Positions 24,010 to 34,004 of a DNA stretch of 64,000 nucleotides are shown one piece after another. The stretch covers positions 1-64,000 of the forward strand of contig SVLH01000002.1 of the NCBI GenBank assembly GCA_015068025.1. Reading direction: 5' to 3'. How positions within the stretch are numbered: position 1 is the stretch's first letter; each line of letters begins with the position of its first letter. The notes beneath the pieces were generated by a model. The model was not told the origin of the DNA and did no database searches. It saw only the letters and a list, made by a program, of their open reading frames with translations. A program made the translations under genes and the position numbers. Origin of the DNA: Oscillospiraceae bacterium. Its GTDB lineage: Bacteria > Bacillota > Clostridia > Oscillospirales > Oscillospiraceae.

Positions 24010-24930
24010 TCAAACCTCGATGCCCAGCAGCTTCAAAATCAGGGCCATGCGGATGAACTTGCCGTTTTTGACCTGACGCCAATAGGCGGCGCGGGGATCC
24101 TTGTCCACCGCCACGGCGATCTCGTTGACGCGGGGCAGGGGATGCAGGATGGAGAGGTCCGCCTTGGCGTTTACCAGCTTCTCCGGTGTCAGGATATAGC
24201 TGTCTTTCAGGCGCAGGTAGTCCTCCTCGTTGAAGAAGCGTTCCTTCTGCACGCGGGTCATATACAGGATGTCCAACTGGGGGATCACAGACTCCAGATC
24301 AGTGGTCTGGGAGTAGGGGATGCCCTTGCTCTTGAGAGCCTCCTCCTTGACGTAGCGGGGCAGCTTCAGTTCCTCGGGGGAGATCAGCACGAAGTTGATG
24401 TTCTCGTAACGGCTCAGGGCGTTGACCAGAGAGTGGACAGTACGGCCGAACTTCAAATCGCCGCAAAAACCGATGGTGAAGTTGTCCAGACGACCCTTTT
24501 CGCGGTGGATGGTCAGCAGGTCGGTGAGGGTCTGGGTGGGATGGTTGTGGCCGCCGTCGCCGGCGTTGATGATGGGCACGTCGCAGAACTGTGCGGCGGC
24601 AAAGGGCGCGCCTTCCTTGGGATGACGCATGGCGATGATGTCGGCGTAGCAGCCGACGGTGTGAACGGTGTCGCCCACGGTCTCGCCCTTGGCGGTGGAG
24701 CTGGAATTGGCCTCGGAGAAGCCCAGCACGCTGCCGCCCAGCCCCAGCATAGCAGACTCAAAGGAGAGTCTGGTGCGGGTGGAGGGCTCGAAGAACAACG
24801 TCGCCAGCTGTTTGTGGGCGCAGGCGTCCTGATATTTGGCGGGGTGTTCGATGATGTCTTCGGCAACGGCGATCAGCTGGTCGATCTCCTCTACGGAGAG
24901 ATCGACGATATCAAGCAGATTTCTGGCCAT
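24010..24930 (-). CDS. pyrB: Aspartate carbamoyltransferase catalytic chain
   Basis: A 306-residue enzyme forming carbamoyl-aspartate. The carbamoyl-phosphate loop [12 protein letters not shown] is at about residues 49-60. The 80s loop [13 protein letters not shown] follows; later come [21 protein letters not shown] and HPLPRVNEI. All active-site groups are visible and the length is normal. It lies 12 bases downstream of pyrE and 17 upstream of pyrI within one operon. Confidence 0.97.
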   Translation of the reverse strand: MARNLLDIVDLSVEEIDQLIAVAEDIIEHPAKYQDACAHKQLATLFFEPSTRTRLSFESAMLGLGGSVLGFSEANSSSTAKGETVGDTVHTVGCYADIIAMRHPKEGAPFAAAQFCDVPIINAGDGGHNHPTQTLTDLLTIHREKGRLDNFTIGFCGDLKFGRTVHSLVNALSRYENINFVLISPEELKLPRYVKEEALKSKGIPYSQTTDLESVIPQLDILYMTRVQKERFFNEEDYLRLKDSYILTPEKLVNAKADLSILHPLPRVNEIAVAVDKDPRAAYWRQVKNGKFIRMALILKLLGIEV

Positions 24931-24942
24931 GACGCATCCTCC

Positions 24943-25581
24943 TTAACCGCCGATCCAACTCTCGTCGGAGGGATTGGCGCGGAACTTCTTCAGGCGGTCG
25001 ATATCCTCGGGCTTGATTTTTCCTTCCTCGGCGGCCACTTCGCACACGGCGTCGAAGTTGGACAGGCTGACGTTTTTCACATTGGCGGCGGCCATGCGGT
25101 CCAGACCCTTCTGCATGCCGTAGGTGAAGATGGACACGACGCCCAGCACCTCGGCGCCGGCCTCACGCAGGGCTTCTACAACTTCGATGCAGCTGCCACC
25201 GGTGGAGATCAGATCCTCCACCACGACCACCTTCTGGCCGGGGAGCAGCTTGCCCTCGATGCGGTTCTGGCGGCCGTGATCCTTGTTGCCGGAACGGACG
25301 TAGCCCATGGGCAGACCCATCAGGTGACCCACGATGGCGGCGTGGGCGATGCCGGCGGTGGAGGTGCCCATCAGGACCTCCACATCGGGATAGTGCTTGC
25401 ACACCAGATCCACCAGCCCTTCTTCCACATGGGTGCGGACGGCGGGGGCGGTGAGGGTCAGGCGGTTGTCGCAGTAGATAGGACTCTTGATGCCGGAGGC
25501 CCAGGTGAAGGGCTCATCGGGGCGCAGGAACACAGCGCCGATGGAGAGCAGGTCGTGGGCAATGGTTTTTTCCAGACTCAT
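24943..25581 (-). CDS. pyrE: Orotate phosphoribosyltransferase
   Basis: A 212-residue type I phosphoribosyltransferase converting orotate and PRPP to OMP. The PRPP loop is [17 protein letters not shown] (about residues 118-134). [15 protein letters not shown] and [17 protein letters not shown] form the flexible catalytic loop. The N-terminal [16 protein letters not shown] contacts orotate. The gene sits between pyrF and pyrB with short gaps; AAGGAGGATTTTACGAT precedes the ATG. Confidence 0.96.
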   Translation of the reverse strand: MSLEKTIAHDLLSIGAVFLRPDEPFTWASGIKSPIYCDNRLTLTAPAVRTHVEEGLVDLVCKHYPDVEVLMGTSTAGIAHAAIVGHLMGLPMGYVRSGNKDHGRQNRIEGKLLPGQKVVVVEDLISTGGSCIEVVEALREAGAEVLGVVSIFTYGMQKGLDRMAAANVKNVSLSNFDAVCEVAAEEGKIKPEDIDRLKKFRANPSDESWIGG

Positions 25582-25614
25582 ATCGTAAAATCCTCCTTGA
25601 TATTGTTTACACAG

Positions 25615-26322
25615 TTATTGTCCCAGAAAGTCTTTCACGGCGCGGCGGTAGGCGGCCACGGGATCTTCCGCCTGGGTGATGGGACGGCCCACCACGATGT
25701 AGTCGCAGCCGGACTTGCCGGCCTTCTCGGGGGTCATGATGCGCTTCTGGTCACCCACATCGCTGTCGGCGAAGCGGATGCCGGGGGTGACGGTGACGAA
25801 GCTTTCGCCGCATTTCTCCTTGACCAGAGCGGCTTCCAGAGGAGAGCAGACCACACCGTCCAGACCGTTGTCGGCGGCGTTTCTGGCATAAGACATGACG
25901 GTTTCCGCCATGGGGGTCTCGATGAGCAGCTCGTTTTTCAGGGTCTCTGCGTCGGTGGAGGTCAACTGGGTGACGGCGATGAGGATGGGGCGGGTGCCGT
26001 CCTCACGGGTCAGACCTTCCAGCGCGCCCTTCATCATGGCGGAGGCGCCGGCGGCGTGGAGGTTGCACATATCCACATCCAGGCGGCTCAACACCCGCAT
26101 GGCGCTCTTGACGGTGTTGGGAATGTCGTGCAGCTTCAGGTCGAGGAAGATCTTGTGGCCGCGCTCTTTGATCTCACGGACGATGGCGGGGCCCTCAGCG
26201 TAGAACAGCTCCATGCCGATCTTCACGAAGGGCTTCTCTCCGGCAGGGAACTGGTCCAGGAAGGCCAGCGTCTTTTCCTTGGTGGGGAAATCCAGTGCAA
26301 TGATGACGTCTTTTGCGCTCAT
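25615..26322 (-). CDS. pyrF: Orotidine 5'-phosphate decarboxylase
   Basis: A 235-residue TIM-barrel enzyme making UMP. The catalytic charged array is in [13 protein letters not shown] (Asp-x-Lys-x-x-Asp); [11 protein letters not shown] and [12 protein letters not shown] bind phosphate. ATG 26322 (MSAKDV) is preferred over an upstream TTG that would be only 3 bases from the AAAGGA site. Same operon as its neighbours. Confidence 0.95.
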   Translation of the reverse strand: MSAKDVIIALDFPTKEKTLAFLDQFPAGEKPFVKIGMELFYAEGPAIVREIKERGHKIFLDLKLHDIPNTVKSAMRVLSRLDVDMCNLHAAGASAMMKGALEGLTREDGTRPILIAVTQLTSTDAETLKNELLIETPMAETVMSYARNAADNGLDGVVCSPLEAALVKEKCGESFVTVTPGIRFADSDVGDQKRIMTPEKAGKSGCDYIVVGRPITQAEDPVAAYRRAVKDFLGQ

Positions 26323-26360
26323 ATATTCCAAATTCCTTTCAAAATTATTTGCTTGTTCAA

Positions 26361-27275
26361 TCAGCGGTGGGCTGCGCCGGTGAGGGCGGAGATGCCGTCC
26401 ACGCCCAGTCTTTCACAGACGGCAGGCAGCTTTTCGATGATGGTCTTGCAGGCGAAGGGATCCTTCAGGTTGGCAGCGCCTACTTCCACGGCAGTGGCAC
26501 CGGCCAGCATCATCTCCGCTGCATCCTCGGCACTGGAAACGCCACCGCAGCCGATAATGGGGATCTTCACAGCCTCGTACACAGCCCAGACCATCCGCAG
26601 GGCAACAGGGAACACGGCAGGGCCGGACACGCCGCCGGTACGGTTGGCAATGACGGGCTTTTTCGTGTTCAGGTTGATGCGCATACCCAGCAGGGTGTTG
26701 ATCAGGCACACGCCGTCGGCGCCGGCGTCCTCACAGGCGCGGGCGATCTCGGCGATGTCGGTGACGTTGGGGGTCAGCTTCATAAAAACGGGCTTGTCCG
26801 TCACGGCCTTGACAGCGGCGGTGACCTCCGCGGCGGCCCTGGGATCGCAGCCGAAATTCTTACCACCGGCGTGGACGTTGGGGCAGGAGATGTTGACTTC
26901 CAGGATCTTCACCTGCTCCACATCGTTGAGTTTGCGGCAGTTTTCGGCGTACTCCTCGATGGAGAAGCCGCCCACATTGGCAATGACGGGGCCGGAGAAG
27001 ATCTTTGCAATGTTGGGAACTTCTTCGGCGATGACGGCGTCGATGCCGGGGTTCTGTAGGCCCACGGCGTTGAGCATACCGCCGGTCATCTCCGCAATGC
27101 GGGGCTGGGGGTTGCCCAGACGGGCGGAGCCTGTGGTTCCCTTCCAGGAAAAACTGCCGAGGATGTTCAGGTCATACAGTTCGGCATATTCCCGGCCGTA
27201 GCCAAAGGTGCCGGAGGCGGGGATGATGGGGTTTTTCAGCTCCACGCCCGCCAGATTCACAGCGAGATTTACCAT
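26361..27275 (-). CDS. pyrD: Dihydroorotate dehydrogenase B, catalytic subunit
   Basis: A 304-residue class 1B enzyme oxidising dihydroorotate to orotate on FMN. The catalytic Cys is in [16 protein letters not shown] contacts include [16 protein letters not shown] and [11 protein letters not shown]. Class 1B enzymes pass electrons to PyrK, whose gene overlaps this one by 7 bases just upstream, so NAD is the terminal acceptor. Confidence 0.96.
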   Translation of the reverse strand: MVNLAVNLAGVELKNPIIPASGTFGYGREYAELYDLNILGSFSWKGTTGSARLGNPQPRIAEMTGGMLNAVGLQNPGIDAVIAEEVPNIAKIFSGPVIANVGGFSIEEYAENCRKLNDVEQVKILEVNISCPNVHAGGKNFGCDPRAAAEVTAAVKAVTDKPVFMKLTPNVTDIAEIARACEDAGADGVCLINTLLGMRINLNTKKPVIANRTGGVSGPAVFPVALRMVWAVYEAVKIPIIGCGGVSSAEDAAEMMLAGATAVEVGAANLKDPFACKTIIEKLPAVCERLGVDGISALTGAAHR

Positions 27276-28006
27276 ACGATCTCCTCCTTGAACAGGATGG
27301 GCCCGTCCTTGCAGACCCGCTTATAGCCGTTTTTGGTGGGAACGGTGCAGCCCATGCAGGCGCCGAAGCCGCAGCCCATGCGGGCCTCGAAGCTGAACTG
27401 TCCATCCTTGAGCTGGGGCAGGGAGTGCACGGCCTTCAACATGGGCAGAGGGCCGCAGGTGAGCACATAGTCACATTCGGGGACGGCTTTGATGCAGTCG
27501 GTGACAAAGCCTTTGGTGCCCATACTGCCATCCTCGGTGGCCACCAGCAATCGGCAGCCAAGCTTGGAGAATTCCTCCAGATAATAGACGTCCTTTGCGG
27601 TGCGGAAGCCCAGCGCCACGGTGGGGGTCATGCCGGCATCCAGCATCCGCTGGGCAAGACCGTACAGGGGGGCGATGCCGATGCCGCCGCCGGCCAGTAC
27701 GGAATGTTCGGAAGCGAGGCTGATGTCAAAGCCGTTGCCGAGGCCGGAGAGCGTGTCCAGCTCCGTGCCGGGAACACAGCGCACCAGTTCTTTGGTGCCC
27801 TCGCCAACCACCTTCACCAGCAGCATCAGCGCCTCGTCCGTCCAGTTGCAGATGGAGATGGGACGGCGCAGGAATTTGCCCGGCAGTTCCAGTTCCACAA
27901 ACTGACCCGGAGCGGTGATGGCGGAGGTGTCGCCGGAGAGGATCATTTCATAGGTGTCCGCCGTCAGCTGGCGGGTGTGTTCTACGGTAAAGAGGGATTT
28001 TTTCAT
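27269..28006 (-). CDS. pyrK: Dihydroorotate dehydrogenase B, electron-transfer subunit
   Basis: A 245-residue FAD and 2Fe-2S protein. FAD binding is at RRPISICNW; the NAD region has VLAGGGIGIAPLYGLA. The C-terminal cluster ligands lie in MGCGFGACMGCTV and a later VCKDGP. It forms a heterotetramer with PyrD. Its ATG overlaps the pyrC stop (ATGA) and its stop lies within pyrD, so all three are translationally linked. Confidence 0.96.
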   Translation of the reverse strand: MKKSLFTVEHTRQLTADTYEMILSGDTSAITAPGQFVELELPGKFLRRPISICNWTDEALMLLVKVVGEGTKELVRCVPGTELDTLSGLGNGFDISLASEHSVLAGGGIGIAPLYGLAQRMLDAGMTPTVALGFRTAKDVYYLEEFSKLGCRLLVATEDGSMGTKGFVTDCIKAVPECDYVLTCGPLPMLKAVHSLPQLKDGQFSFEARMGCGFGACMGCTVPTKNGYKRVCKDGPILFKEEIVW

Positions 28007-29286
28007 TGAAGCGCCTCCTGTTGTTTCAGGTCATGATATACGATTTCGCCGCCGCAGAGCGTCATGGCAACGGCTGCGGAAACGCCCCAGCCCTCAAAGG
28101 GAGTGGCACGGCCGAGGGAGAGGAAGGTGCTGCTGTCGATGACATGGGGGCGGTTGAGATCCAGCACCGTCACATCGGCGATGCTGCCTTCCTCCAGAGA
28201 GCCGCCGGGCAGACCGAAGATACGGCGGGGATTGACGCACAGGGCGTTGAGGATGGTCTCCAGCGGTACGATACCGGTCTGCACCAGATTGGTGTAGAGG
28301 ATGGGGAAGGCGGTCTCCAGACCCACGATGCCGTTGAAGCTGGCGGCAAGGCCGCGGCTCTTTTCCTCGGCGGAGTGGGGGGCGTGGTCGGTGGCGATGC
28401 AGTCCACGGTGCCGTCCAGCAGTCCGGCCACCAGCGCGTCGCGGTCTGCTGCGGAGCGGATGGGGGGATTCATTTTGAAGCGGCCGTCATCCTGCAGATC
28501 CTCGTCGCACATGACGAGATAGTGGGGGCCGGTTTCGCAGGTGACGGGCAGACCCTCTGCCTTGGCCTTGCGGATCAGTTCCACGGTTTCCTTGGTGGAG
28601 ATGTGGCAGACATGGTATTGACAGCCGGTTTCACGCACCAGCTGAATATCCCGCTCCACCTGTCGCCATTCGCTTTCGGGATTGTTGCCGATGAAGCCGT
28701 TCCGGCGGGCAAAGTCGCCGTCGTGGATCATCCACCCCTTGGTCAGCAGGCTCTCATCCTCGCTGTGTGCCACGATGGGCTTGTCCAGCGCCTTGGCCAG
28801 TTTCATGGCGGCGCGCATCATATCTTCGGACTGGACGCCGCGGCCGTCGTCGGAGAATCCGGCAACATTGGCGGCCAGATCGTTAAGATCCGCCAGCTCC
28901 TCGCCCCGCTCGCCTTTGGTGATGGCACCGTAGGGGTAGACATGCACCTTGGCGTTTTTGCGGATCAGATCCAGCTGAACCTTCAGGTTCTCTGCGCTGT
29001 CGGGCACCGGCTTCAGGTTGGGCATGGCGCATACGGCGGTGTACCCACCTGCGGCAGCGGCCTTTGTGCCGGAGAAAATCGTTTCCTTATAAGAAAAACC
29101 AGGCTCACGAAGATGAACATGCACATCAACGAAACCCGGAACGATCAAACAATTATCCAATTCAATGACAGAAGCGCCACCCTGCAGGGAAGAAACGGAA
29201 ACAATACGTCCCTGGTCGATGGCGAGGTCCATATTCTCGAAACGGCCGTTCAGAAAAACGGCGCCGCCGGTCAGAAGCAGGCTCAT
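28003..29286 (-). CDS. pyrC: Dihydroorotase
   Basis: A 427-residue amidohydrolase cyclising carbamoyl-aspartate. The first metal motif is DVHVHLREPG; other ligands are HSEDESL, the CHISTKET block and ATDHAPHS near residue 300. The class I (long) form has this length. ATG 29286 is preferred for its GAAGGAG site; in-frame upstream codons lie in the promoter. It leads the operon pyrC-K-D-F-E-B-I; carbamoyl-phosphate synthase genes are not in the window. Confidence 0.95.
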   Translation of the reverse strand: MSLLLTGGAVFLNGRFENMDLAIDQGRIVSVSSLQGGASVIELDNCLIVPGFVDVHVHLREPGFSYKETIFSGTKAAAAGGYTAVCAMPNLKPVPDSAENLKVQLDLIRKNAKVHVYPYGAITKGERGEELADLNDLAANVAGFSDDGRGVQSEDMMRAAMKLAKALDKPIVAHSEDESLLTKGWMIHDGDFARRNGFIGNNPESEWRQVERDIQLVRETGCQYHVCHISTKETVELIRKAKAEGLPVTCETGPHYLVMCDEDLQDDGRFKMNPPIRSAADRDALVAGLLDGTVDCIATDHAPHSAEEKSRGLAASFNGIVGLETAFPILYTNLVQTGIVPLETILNALCVNPRRIFGLPGGSLEEGSIADVTVLDLNRPHVIDSSTFLSLGRATPFEGWGVSAAVAMTLCGGEIVYHDLKQQEALQ

Positions 29287-29322
29287 AGACGGTTCTCCTT
29301 CCACGTACTTTTTCAACATATT

Positions 29323-29351
29323 ATACTACCGAAAAACGCCTGCATTGTCAA
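29323..29351 (-). promoter_or_regulatory. Promoter of the pyr operon
   Basis: On the minus strand TTGACA (29346-29351), 17-base spacer, TAGTAT (29323-29328). The leader is only about 30 bases, with no room for a PyrR-type attenuator. Confidence 0.7.
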
Positions 29352-29373
29352 CGGGATTCCCCACCGTGAGGCA

Positions 29374-29409
29374 AGAAAAAATGTCCCGGAACATCCGTTC
29401 CGGGACATT
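29374..29409 (-). terminator. Terminator after the phosphohexomutase gene
   Basis: On the minus strand AATGTCCCGGAAC pairs with GTTCCGGGACATT (loop GGAT), followed by TTTTTC. It isolates the pyr operon from the upstream genes. Confidence 0.9.
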
Positions 29410-29425
29410 GGAAAAGGCGGGAGGG

Positions 29426-31153
29426 TCAGCCTTTCAGGCTCTCTGCCCAGGCGGCGTACTTTGCCGTCTTGGCCTCGCAGGCCTCGGCGGTCTCGGCGCT
29501 GGTGAGCACATAGACCTTGACCTTGGGCTCGGTACCGGAGGGGCGGACGATCAGGCTGGTGCCGTCAGCCAGCTCGTAGCGCAGCACATTGGAATCAGAC
29601 AGCTCCATGGTGGTCTTTTCGCCGGTGGAGACGTTGACCACACTGCCGTCCTTATAGTCCTTTTGCTCCTTCACGGCCACACCGGCGATCTCCACAGGGG
29701 GCTTTTCCCGCAGAGCGGCCATCAGCTGTGCCATCTTCTTCAGGCCGTCCAAACCGGGCATGACCAGATTCATCGTCTTTTCGGCGTAGAAGCCGTACTT
29801 CTTGTAGAGGCTCATCAGGGCGTCATAGAGGGTCATACCCTGATCGGCGTACCAGGCGGCCATCTCCGTCAGGATGAGGGCGGCGGTGACGGCGTCCTTG
29901 TCGCGCACGAAGTCGCCGAACATATAGCCGTTGGACTCCTCGAAGGCCATCAGCACCGTGCCCTCGCCGGCGGCTTCCAGCTGATCCTTCTTCTGGGCAA
30001 GGAACTTGAACCCGGTGAAGGTGTCGAAGCAGGCGAGACCGTTGGCCTCGGCGATGGTGCGGACCATCTCGGTGGAGACCAGAGATTTGAGGATGACGCC
30101 GTTTGCGGGCATCTTTCCGGTGCGCTTCCATGCGTCGATGGTGTAAGCGGTCAGCAGGATGCCGATCTGGTTGCCGGAGAGCACCTGATACACGTCGTCA
30201 CCGGTGCGCACCATGATGCCCACGCGGTCGGCGTCGGGGTCGGAGCCGAGGATGAAGTCGGCGTCCTCACGCTTGGCGATCTCCACGGCCAGATAGAAGC
30301 CCTCGGGATTTTCGGGGTTGGGAGAGACCACGGTGGGGAAGTCGCCGTCGATGACCATCTGTTCTGGTACGCAGATGACGTGCTTGAGCCCCAGTCGCTT
30401 CAGTGCTTCTGGGATGAGCTGATAGCCCGTGCCGTGGAAGGGGGTAAAGACCATCTTGAAGGTATCGGCCACCTTTTCCACCACGGCCTTGTCGTTGACC
30501 TGTGCCATGACGTTGGCGAGGAACGCCTCGTCAGTCTCCGCGCCCAACAGGACGATTTTTCCTTCGGCGATGGCGGCATCATAGTCCATGGTCTTGACGC
30601 ACTCGAATACGTCCAGCTCTTTCATCTTGCGGGCGACCTCGTCGGCGTGAACGGGGGGCAGCTGGGCACCGTCCTCCCAGTAGACCTTGTAGCCGTTGTA
30701 CTCCTTGGGGTTGTGGCTGGCGGTGACGTTAATGCCGGCAATGCAGCCGTATTCACGCACGGCGAAGGACAGCTCGGGGGTGGGGCGCAGGGCGGCAAAC
30801 AGGCGGACGGGGATGCCGTTGCCGGCCAGCACGCAGGCGGCCTCCCGGGCGAAGAGATCGGAGTTGTTGCGGCAGTCGAAACAGACGGCCACGCCGCGCT
30901 GCACGGCCTCGCTGCCCTCTTCCAGGATCACTTCCGCAAAGGCCTGTGTGGCGTGGCGGATCACATGGACATTCATCCGGTACAGGCCGACACCCATGGT
31001 GCCGCGCAGACCTGCGGTGCCGAAGGACAGCTGGTCAAAGAAGCGGGATTCAATCTCCTTGGCATCGCCGCGGATGGCGTCCAGCTCTGCTTTTTCATCG
31101 GCGGACAGGGCGGGGCTTGCCAGCCATTTCTGATATTCGCTCATGAAATCCAT
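29426..31153 (-). CDS. Phosphoglucomutase/phosphomannomutase
   Basis: A 575-residue alpha-D-phosphohexomutase. The phosphoserine loop is NVTASHNPKEYNGYKVYW, the metal loop is GSDPDADRVGI, the sugar-binding loop is AFEESNGYM and the phosphate site is LIVRPSGTEPKVKVYV. These place it with the PgcA-type enzymes that interconvert glucose-1- and glucose-6-phosphate (or mannose phosphates) for envelope sugar synthesis. AGGAGG precedes the ATG. It lies 29 bases downstream of rlmH with no terminator between, so it is probably the last gene of that transcript. Confidence 0.93.
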   Translation of the reverse strand: MDFMSEYQKWLASPALSADEKAELDAIRGDAKEIESRFFDQLSFGTAGLRGTMGVGLYRMNVHVIRHATQAFAEVILEEGSEAVQRGVAVCFDCRNNSDLFAREAACVLAGNGIPVRLFAALRPTPELSFAVREYGCIAGINVTASHNPKEYNGYKVYWEDGAQLPPVHADEVARKMKELDVFECVKTMDYDAAIAEGKIVLLGAETDEAFLANVMAQVNDKAVVEKVADTFKMVFTPFHGTGYQLIPEALKRLGLKHVICVPEQMVIDGDFPTVVSPNPENPEGFYLAVEIAKREDADFILGSDPDADRVGIMVRTGDDVYQVLSGNQIGILLTAYTIDAWKRTGKMPANGVILKSLVSTEMVRTIAEANGLACFDTFTGFKFLAQKKDQLEAAGEGTVLMAFEESNGYMFGDFVRDKDAVTAALILTEMAAWYADQGMTLYDALMSLYKKYGFYAEKTMNLVMPGLDGLKKMAQLMAALREKPPVEIAGVAVKEQKDYKDGSVVNVSTGEKTTMELSDSNVLRYELADGTSLIVRPSGTEPKVKVYVLTSAETAEACEAKTAKYAAWAESLKG

Positions 31154-31182
31154 TTGCAGATCCTCCTGTTATATATTGAAAA

Positions 31183-31665
31183 TCATTTATGATATTTGCT
31201 TCCGGTGTTGATCTGATAGCCCCGGTAGATCTGTTCCAGCAGCATGACCCGGGCCAGATGGTGGGGGAAGGTCATGGGGGACAGGGACAGCTTCGTGCCT
31301 GCCAGCGCCTTGACGGAGGGGTGCAGGCCGAAGGAACCGCCGATAAGAAAGACGAGCCGTCCCTCTCCGAAGCTGGAGTTTTTCTCCATCAGGGCGGCCA
31401 GTTCCTCGCTGGAATACAGGCGGCCCTCCACGCACATGGCCACGATGGCGGCGGAGGCGGGGAGTTTGGCACGGATGGCCGCAGCCTCTTTGGAGAGGGC
31501 TGCTTCGATCTGTGCAGCGGAGGGGTCATCGGGAAGACGTTCCTCCGGCAATTCGATGATGTCCAGATCGCAGAAGCGGGAGAGCCGCTTGGCATACTCC
31601 GCCGCGGCGTCGATATAAAACTTTTCCTTCATCTTGCCTACGCAGATGATGCTTACTTTCTGCAT
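31183..31665 (-). CDS. rlmH: 23S rRNA (pseudouridine1915-N3)-methyltransferase
   Basis: A 160-residue SPOUT-class enzyme that methylates pseudouridine 1915 in helix 69. The knotted SAM site is FLIGGSFGLHPSV, and the C-terminal LSLSPMTFPHHLARVMLLEQIYRG is diagnostic. ATG 31665 with GAGGAGAG upstream is used; it overlaps the end of walJ by 13 bases. In many Firmicutes rlmH lies directly after the walRK-walHIJ genes, as here. Confidence 0.96.
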   Translation of the reverse strand: MQKVSIICVGKMKEKFYIDAAAEYAKRLSRFCDLDIIELPEERLPDDPSAAQIEAALSKEAAAIRAKLPASAAIVAMCVEGRLYSSEELAALMEKNSSFGEGRLVFLIGGSFGLHPSVKALAGTKLSLSPMTFPHHLARVMLLEQIYRGYQINTGSKYHK

Positions 31666-32453
31666 ACGCCTCTCCTCGTCACATGATGGGGCGGACTGAT
31701 ATGATCTCTTGGTGCCACCGAGATGGCAGGGGAAAGACCGGCGGCGGAGAGTGCCAGCGCCACGGCGTTTTGCGCCATGACCGGGGTGTTGTTCTCCTGA
31801 CTTAAGTGTACAAGCAGGATCTCGGACGTGCCGGATTCTGCCAGCGTTACGGCAAAGCGGGCGGCATCCTCGTTGCGCAGATGCCCCTCGCAGCCGAGGA
31901 TCCGCTGTTTCAGGTAGTAGGGGTAAGAGCCGCTGCACAGCGATTCTTCGTCGTAATTGGCCTCCAGCACCGCCAGATCCACGCCGGGGAGGATCCGGGC
32001 GGCGTCTTCCGTGACATAGCCGGTGTCTGTCAGCAGACCGACGCTGCCATGCTCCGTGTCAAAGCGGAAGCCGCAGGCGCCGGCAATGTCGTGAGAGATG
32101 GGAAACGGGGTGATGCGGACTTCGCCGATCTGCGTGCAGGCACACAGCTCCACGGGGAGCAGGCGGCCGAAGAACCCGGCGATGCGGTAGTCCAGCTGGC
32201 GGCAGGTCTGTTCCGTGGCCAGCACGGGGCAGGTGATGTGTTTCAGCAGGGTCTGCAGCCCGGCAATATGGTCGGTATGAGCGTGAGTGATGAGGACAGC
32301 GTCCAGATCCTCCGGAGAAAGCTCCAGCGTCCGCAGGGAGGCGGTGATGCGGCGACAGGAGATGCCGGCGTCCACCAGCAGGCGGGTCTGGCCGCAGGTG
32401 AGCAGCATCGCGTTTCCGGAGGAGCCGCTGGCCAGTGTATGTACGGTGGTCAA
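31653..32453 (-). CDS. walJ: Metallo-beta-lactamase-fold protein WalJ (YycJ)
   Basis: A 266-residue MBL-fold phosphodiesterase or nuclease. TLASGSSGNAMLL opens the fold, THAHTDHIAGL is the metal motif (HxHxDH), and SHDIAGACGF, LLTDTGYVT and EANYDEESL supply further ligands. WalJ proteins accompany the WalRK system and are implicated in DNA repair or co-ordination of division. I choose TTG 32453, which has AGAGGG 6 bases upstream; an in-frame ATG at 32525 lies inside the murA terminator hairpin and is unlikely. Overlaps rlmH. Confidence 0.87.
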   Translation of the reverse strand: MTTVHTLASGSSGNAMLLTCGQTRLLVDAGISCRRITASLRTLELSPEDLDAVLITHAHTDHIAGLQTLLKHITCPVLATEQTCRQLDYRIAGFFGRLLPVELCACTQIGEVRITPFPISHDIAGACGFRFDTEHGSVGLLTDTGYVTEDAARILPGVDLAVLEANYDEESLCSGSYPYYLKQRILGCEGHLRNEDAARFAVTLAESGTSEILLVHLSQENNTPVMAQNAVALALSAAGLSPAISVAPRDHISPPHHVTRRGVCRK

Positions 32454-32477
32454 CCCAATCCCTCTCTTATCGTGTTG

Positions 32478-32535
32478 AAAAAACGTCCGCAAGGGAGGCC
32501 GTCGACGAAAGTCGCCATCCTCCATCGCGGACGTT
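32478..32535 (-). terminator. Long-arm terminator after murA
   Basis: On the minus strand AACGTCCGC (32535-32527) pairs with GCGGACGTT (32490-32482), followed by TTTT. Inner GGAGG/CCTCC and GGCGAC/GTCGAC segments extend the structure. Confidence 0.7.
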
Positions 32536-32553
32536 CAGCGGTGTTATTGAAAA

Positions 32554-33855
32554 TCAGCCGATGCTGGCGGTGGAAAGGGCATCATCGTCAGGGTAATCCA
32601 CAGAGTGGATGTTGGCACCCAGCGCCTGCAGCTTGAAAATGATGTTCTCGTAGCCGCGCTCGATATAGTGGACGGCAGAGATCTCGCTCTGCCCCTGTGC
32701 GGCCAGCGCGGCGATGACCATGGCGGCACCTGCCCGCAGGTCATAGGCCTGAACGGGAGCGCCGATCAGGCGTTCAACGCCCTCCACCACGGCAGTGCGC
32801 TCATCCACCTGGATGTTGGCGCCCATGCGGCACAGCTCATCCACATAGCGGTAGCGGCTGGCCCAGACGCCTTCGGTGATGAGGGAGGTGCCCTGTGCCA
32901 GAGCGAGCACGGTGGTGATCTGGGGCTGCATATCGGTGGGAAAACCGGGGTAAGGCATGGTCTTGACATTCACCTTGCGCAGCGCGCCGGTGCGGCGGAC
33001 CAGCAGAGTGTCCTCGTGTTCCTCCACTTCCACGCCCATTTCCACCAGCTTGGCGGTGATGCAGTCCATGTGCTTGGGGATGATATTCTTCACCAGGATC
33101 TGCCCGCCGGTGGCGGCCACAGCAGCCATGTAGGTGCCGGCCTCGATCTGGTCGGGAATGATGGCGTAAGTGCCGCCGTTGAGACGATCCACGCCGCGGA
33201 TCTTGATGGTGTCGGTACCGGCGCCGCGGATGTTGGCGCCCATGGAGTTGAGGAAGTTGGCCAGATCCACGATGTGAGGCTCTTTTGCCGCGTTTTCGAT
33301 CACGGTATCGCCCTCGGCCATGGCGGCAGCCATCATAATGTTCATGGTGGCACCTACAGAGACCACATCCAGATAGACGGTGGCACCCTTCAGGCGGCCG
33401 GTATCCGTGGAAGCCATGACATAGCCGCCCTCGGCAACGACCTTGGCGCCCAGCGCAGTGAAGCCCTTGACGTGCTGGTCAATGGGGCGGACACCGCCGA
33501 AATTGCAGCCGCCGGGCATGGCGACCTCGGCCTGACCGAAGCGGGCAAGCAGGGCGCCGATGAGGTAGTAGGAAGCGCGGATCTTACTGCACAGATCCAT
33601 GGAAGTGCGGGTGGAGTGGATCCTGCGGCTGTCGATCTCCACGGTGTGGCGATTGATGGTGCGGATATTAGCGCCCAGCTGCTCCAGGATCCGCAGACAC
33701 ATGGTCACGTCGGAAATCTGGGGCAGGTTTTCGATACGGCAGATCCCATCCACCATCAAAGCGGCGGGGATGATGGCGACGGCAGCATTTTTGGCGCCGC
33801 TGATCTCCACTTCTCCAAACAGGGGTTTTCCACCCTGTACAATGTATTTCGTCAA
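32554..33855 (-). CDS. murA: UDP-N-acetylglucosamine 1-carboxyvinyltransferase
   Basis: A 433-residue enzyme for the first committed step of peptidoglycan synthesis, transferring enolpyruvate from PEP to UDP-GlcNAc. Lys22 and Asn23 are in SGAKNA, and the fosfomycin-target cysteine is Cys117 in MPGGCNFGGVRP. GFPTDMQPQ and ERGYENI follow. The cysteine is present, so the enzyme should be fosfomycin-sensitive unless otherwise protected. It sits between the walI-like gene and walJ, inside what is otherwise the wal cluster. Confidence 0.96.
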   Translation of the reverse strand: MTKYIVQGGKPLFGEVEISGAKNAAVAIIPAALMVDGICRIENLPQISDVTMCLRILEQLGANIRTINRHTVEIDSRRIHSTRTSMDLCSKIRASYYLIGALLARFGQAEVAMPGGCNFGGVRPIDQHVKGFTALGAKVVAEGGYVMASTDTGRLKGATVYLDVVSVGATMNIMMAAAMAEGDTVIENAAKEPHIVDLANFLNSMGANIRGAGTDTIKIRGVDRLNGGTYAIIPDQIEAGTYMAAVAATGGQILVKNIIPKHMDCITAKLVEMGVEVEEHEDTLLVRRTGALRKVNVKTMPYPGFPTDMQPQITTVLALAQGTSLITEGVWASRYRYVDELCRMGANIQVDERTAVVEGVERLIGAPVQAYDLRAGAAMVIAALAAQGQSEISAVHYIERGYENIIFKLQALGANIHSVDYPDDDALSTASIG

Positions 33856-34004
33856 AATCTTGACCCTCTTTTCAAGACAATTATTCTTTCGTAACGGCAG
33901 AGTATGGGGCTGAAAACAGTTTACCCGCTTCGCGCTGCTTCATACCTGCCGGGAACAACCCAACAACGGACAGGATCGCCTGCCCGACAAACTTTCACAC
34001 ACAT

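Noticed and set aside
24142-27201. A 1,019-codon plus-strand frame opposite the pyr genes
   Set aside because: Same artefact: glycine-, valine- and histidine-rich antisense translation of conserved pyr genes, without a start site or a family match.
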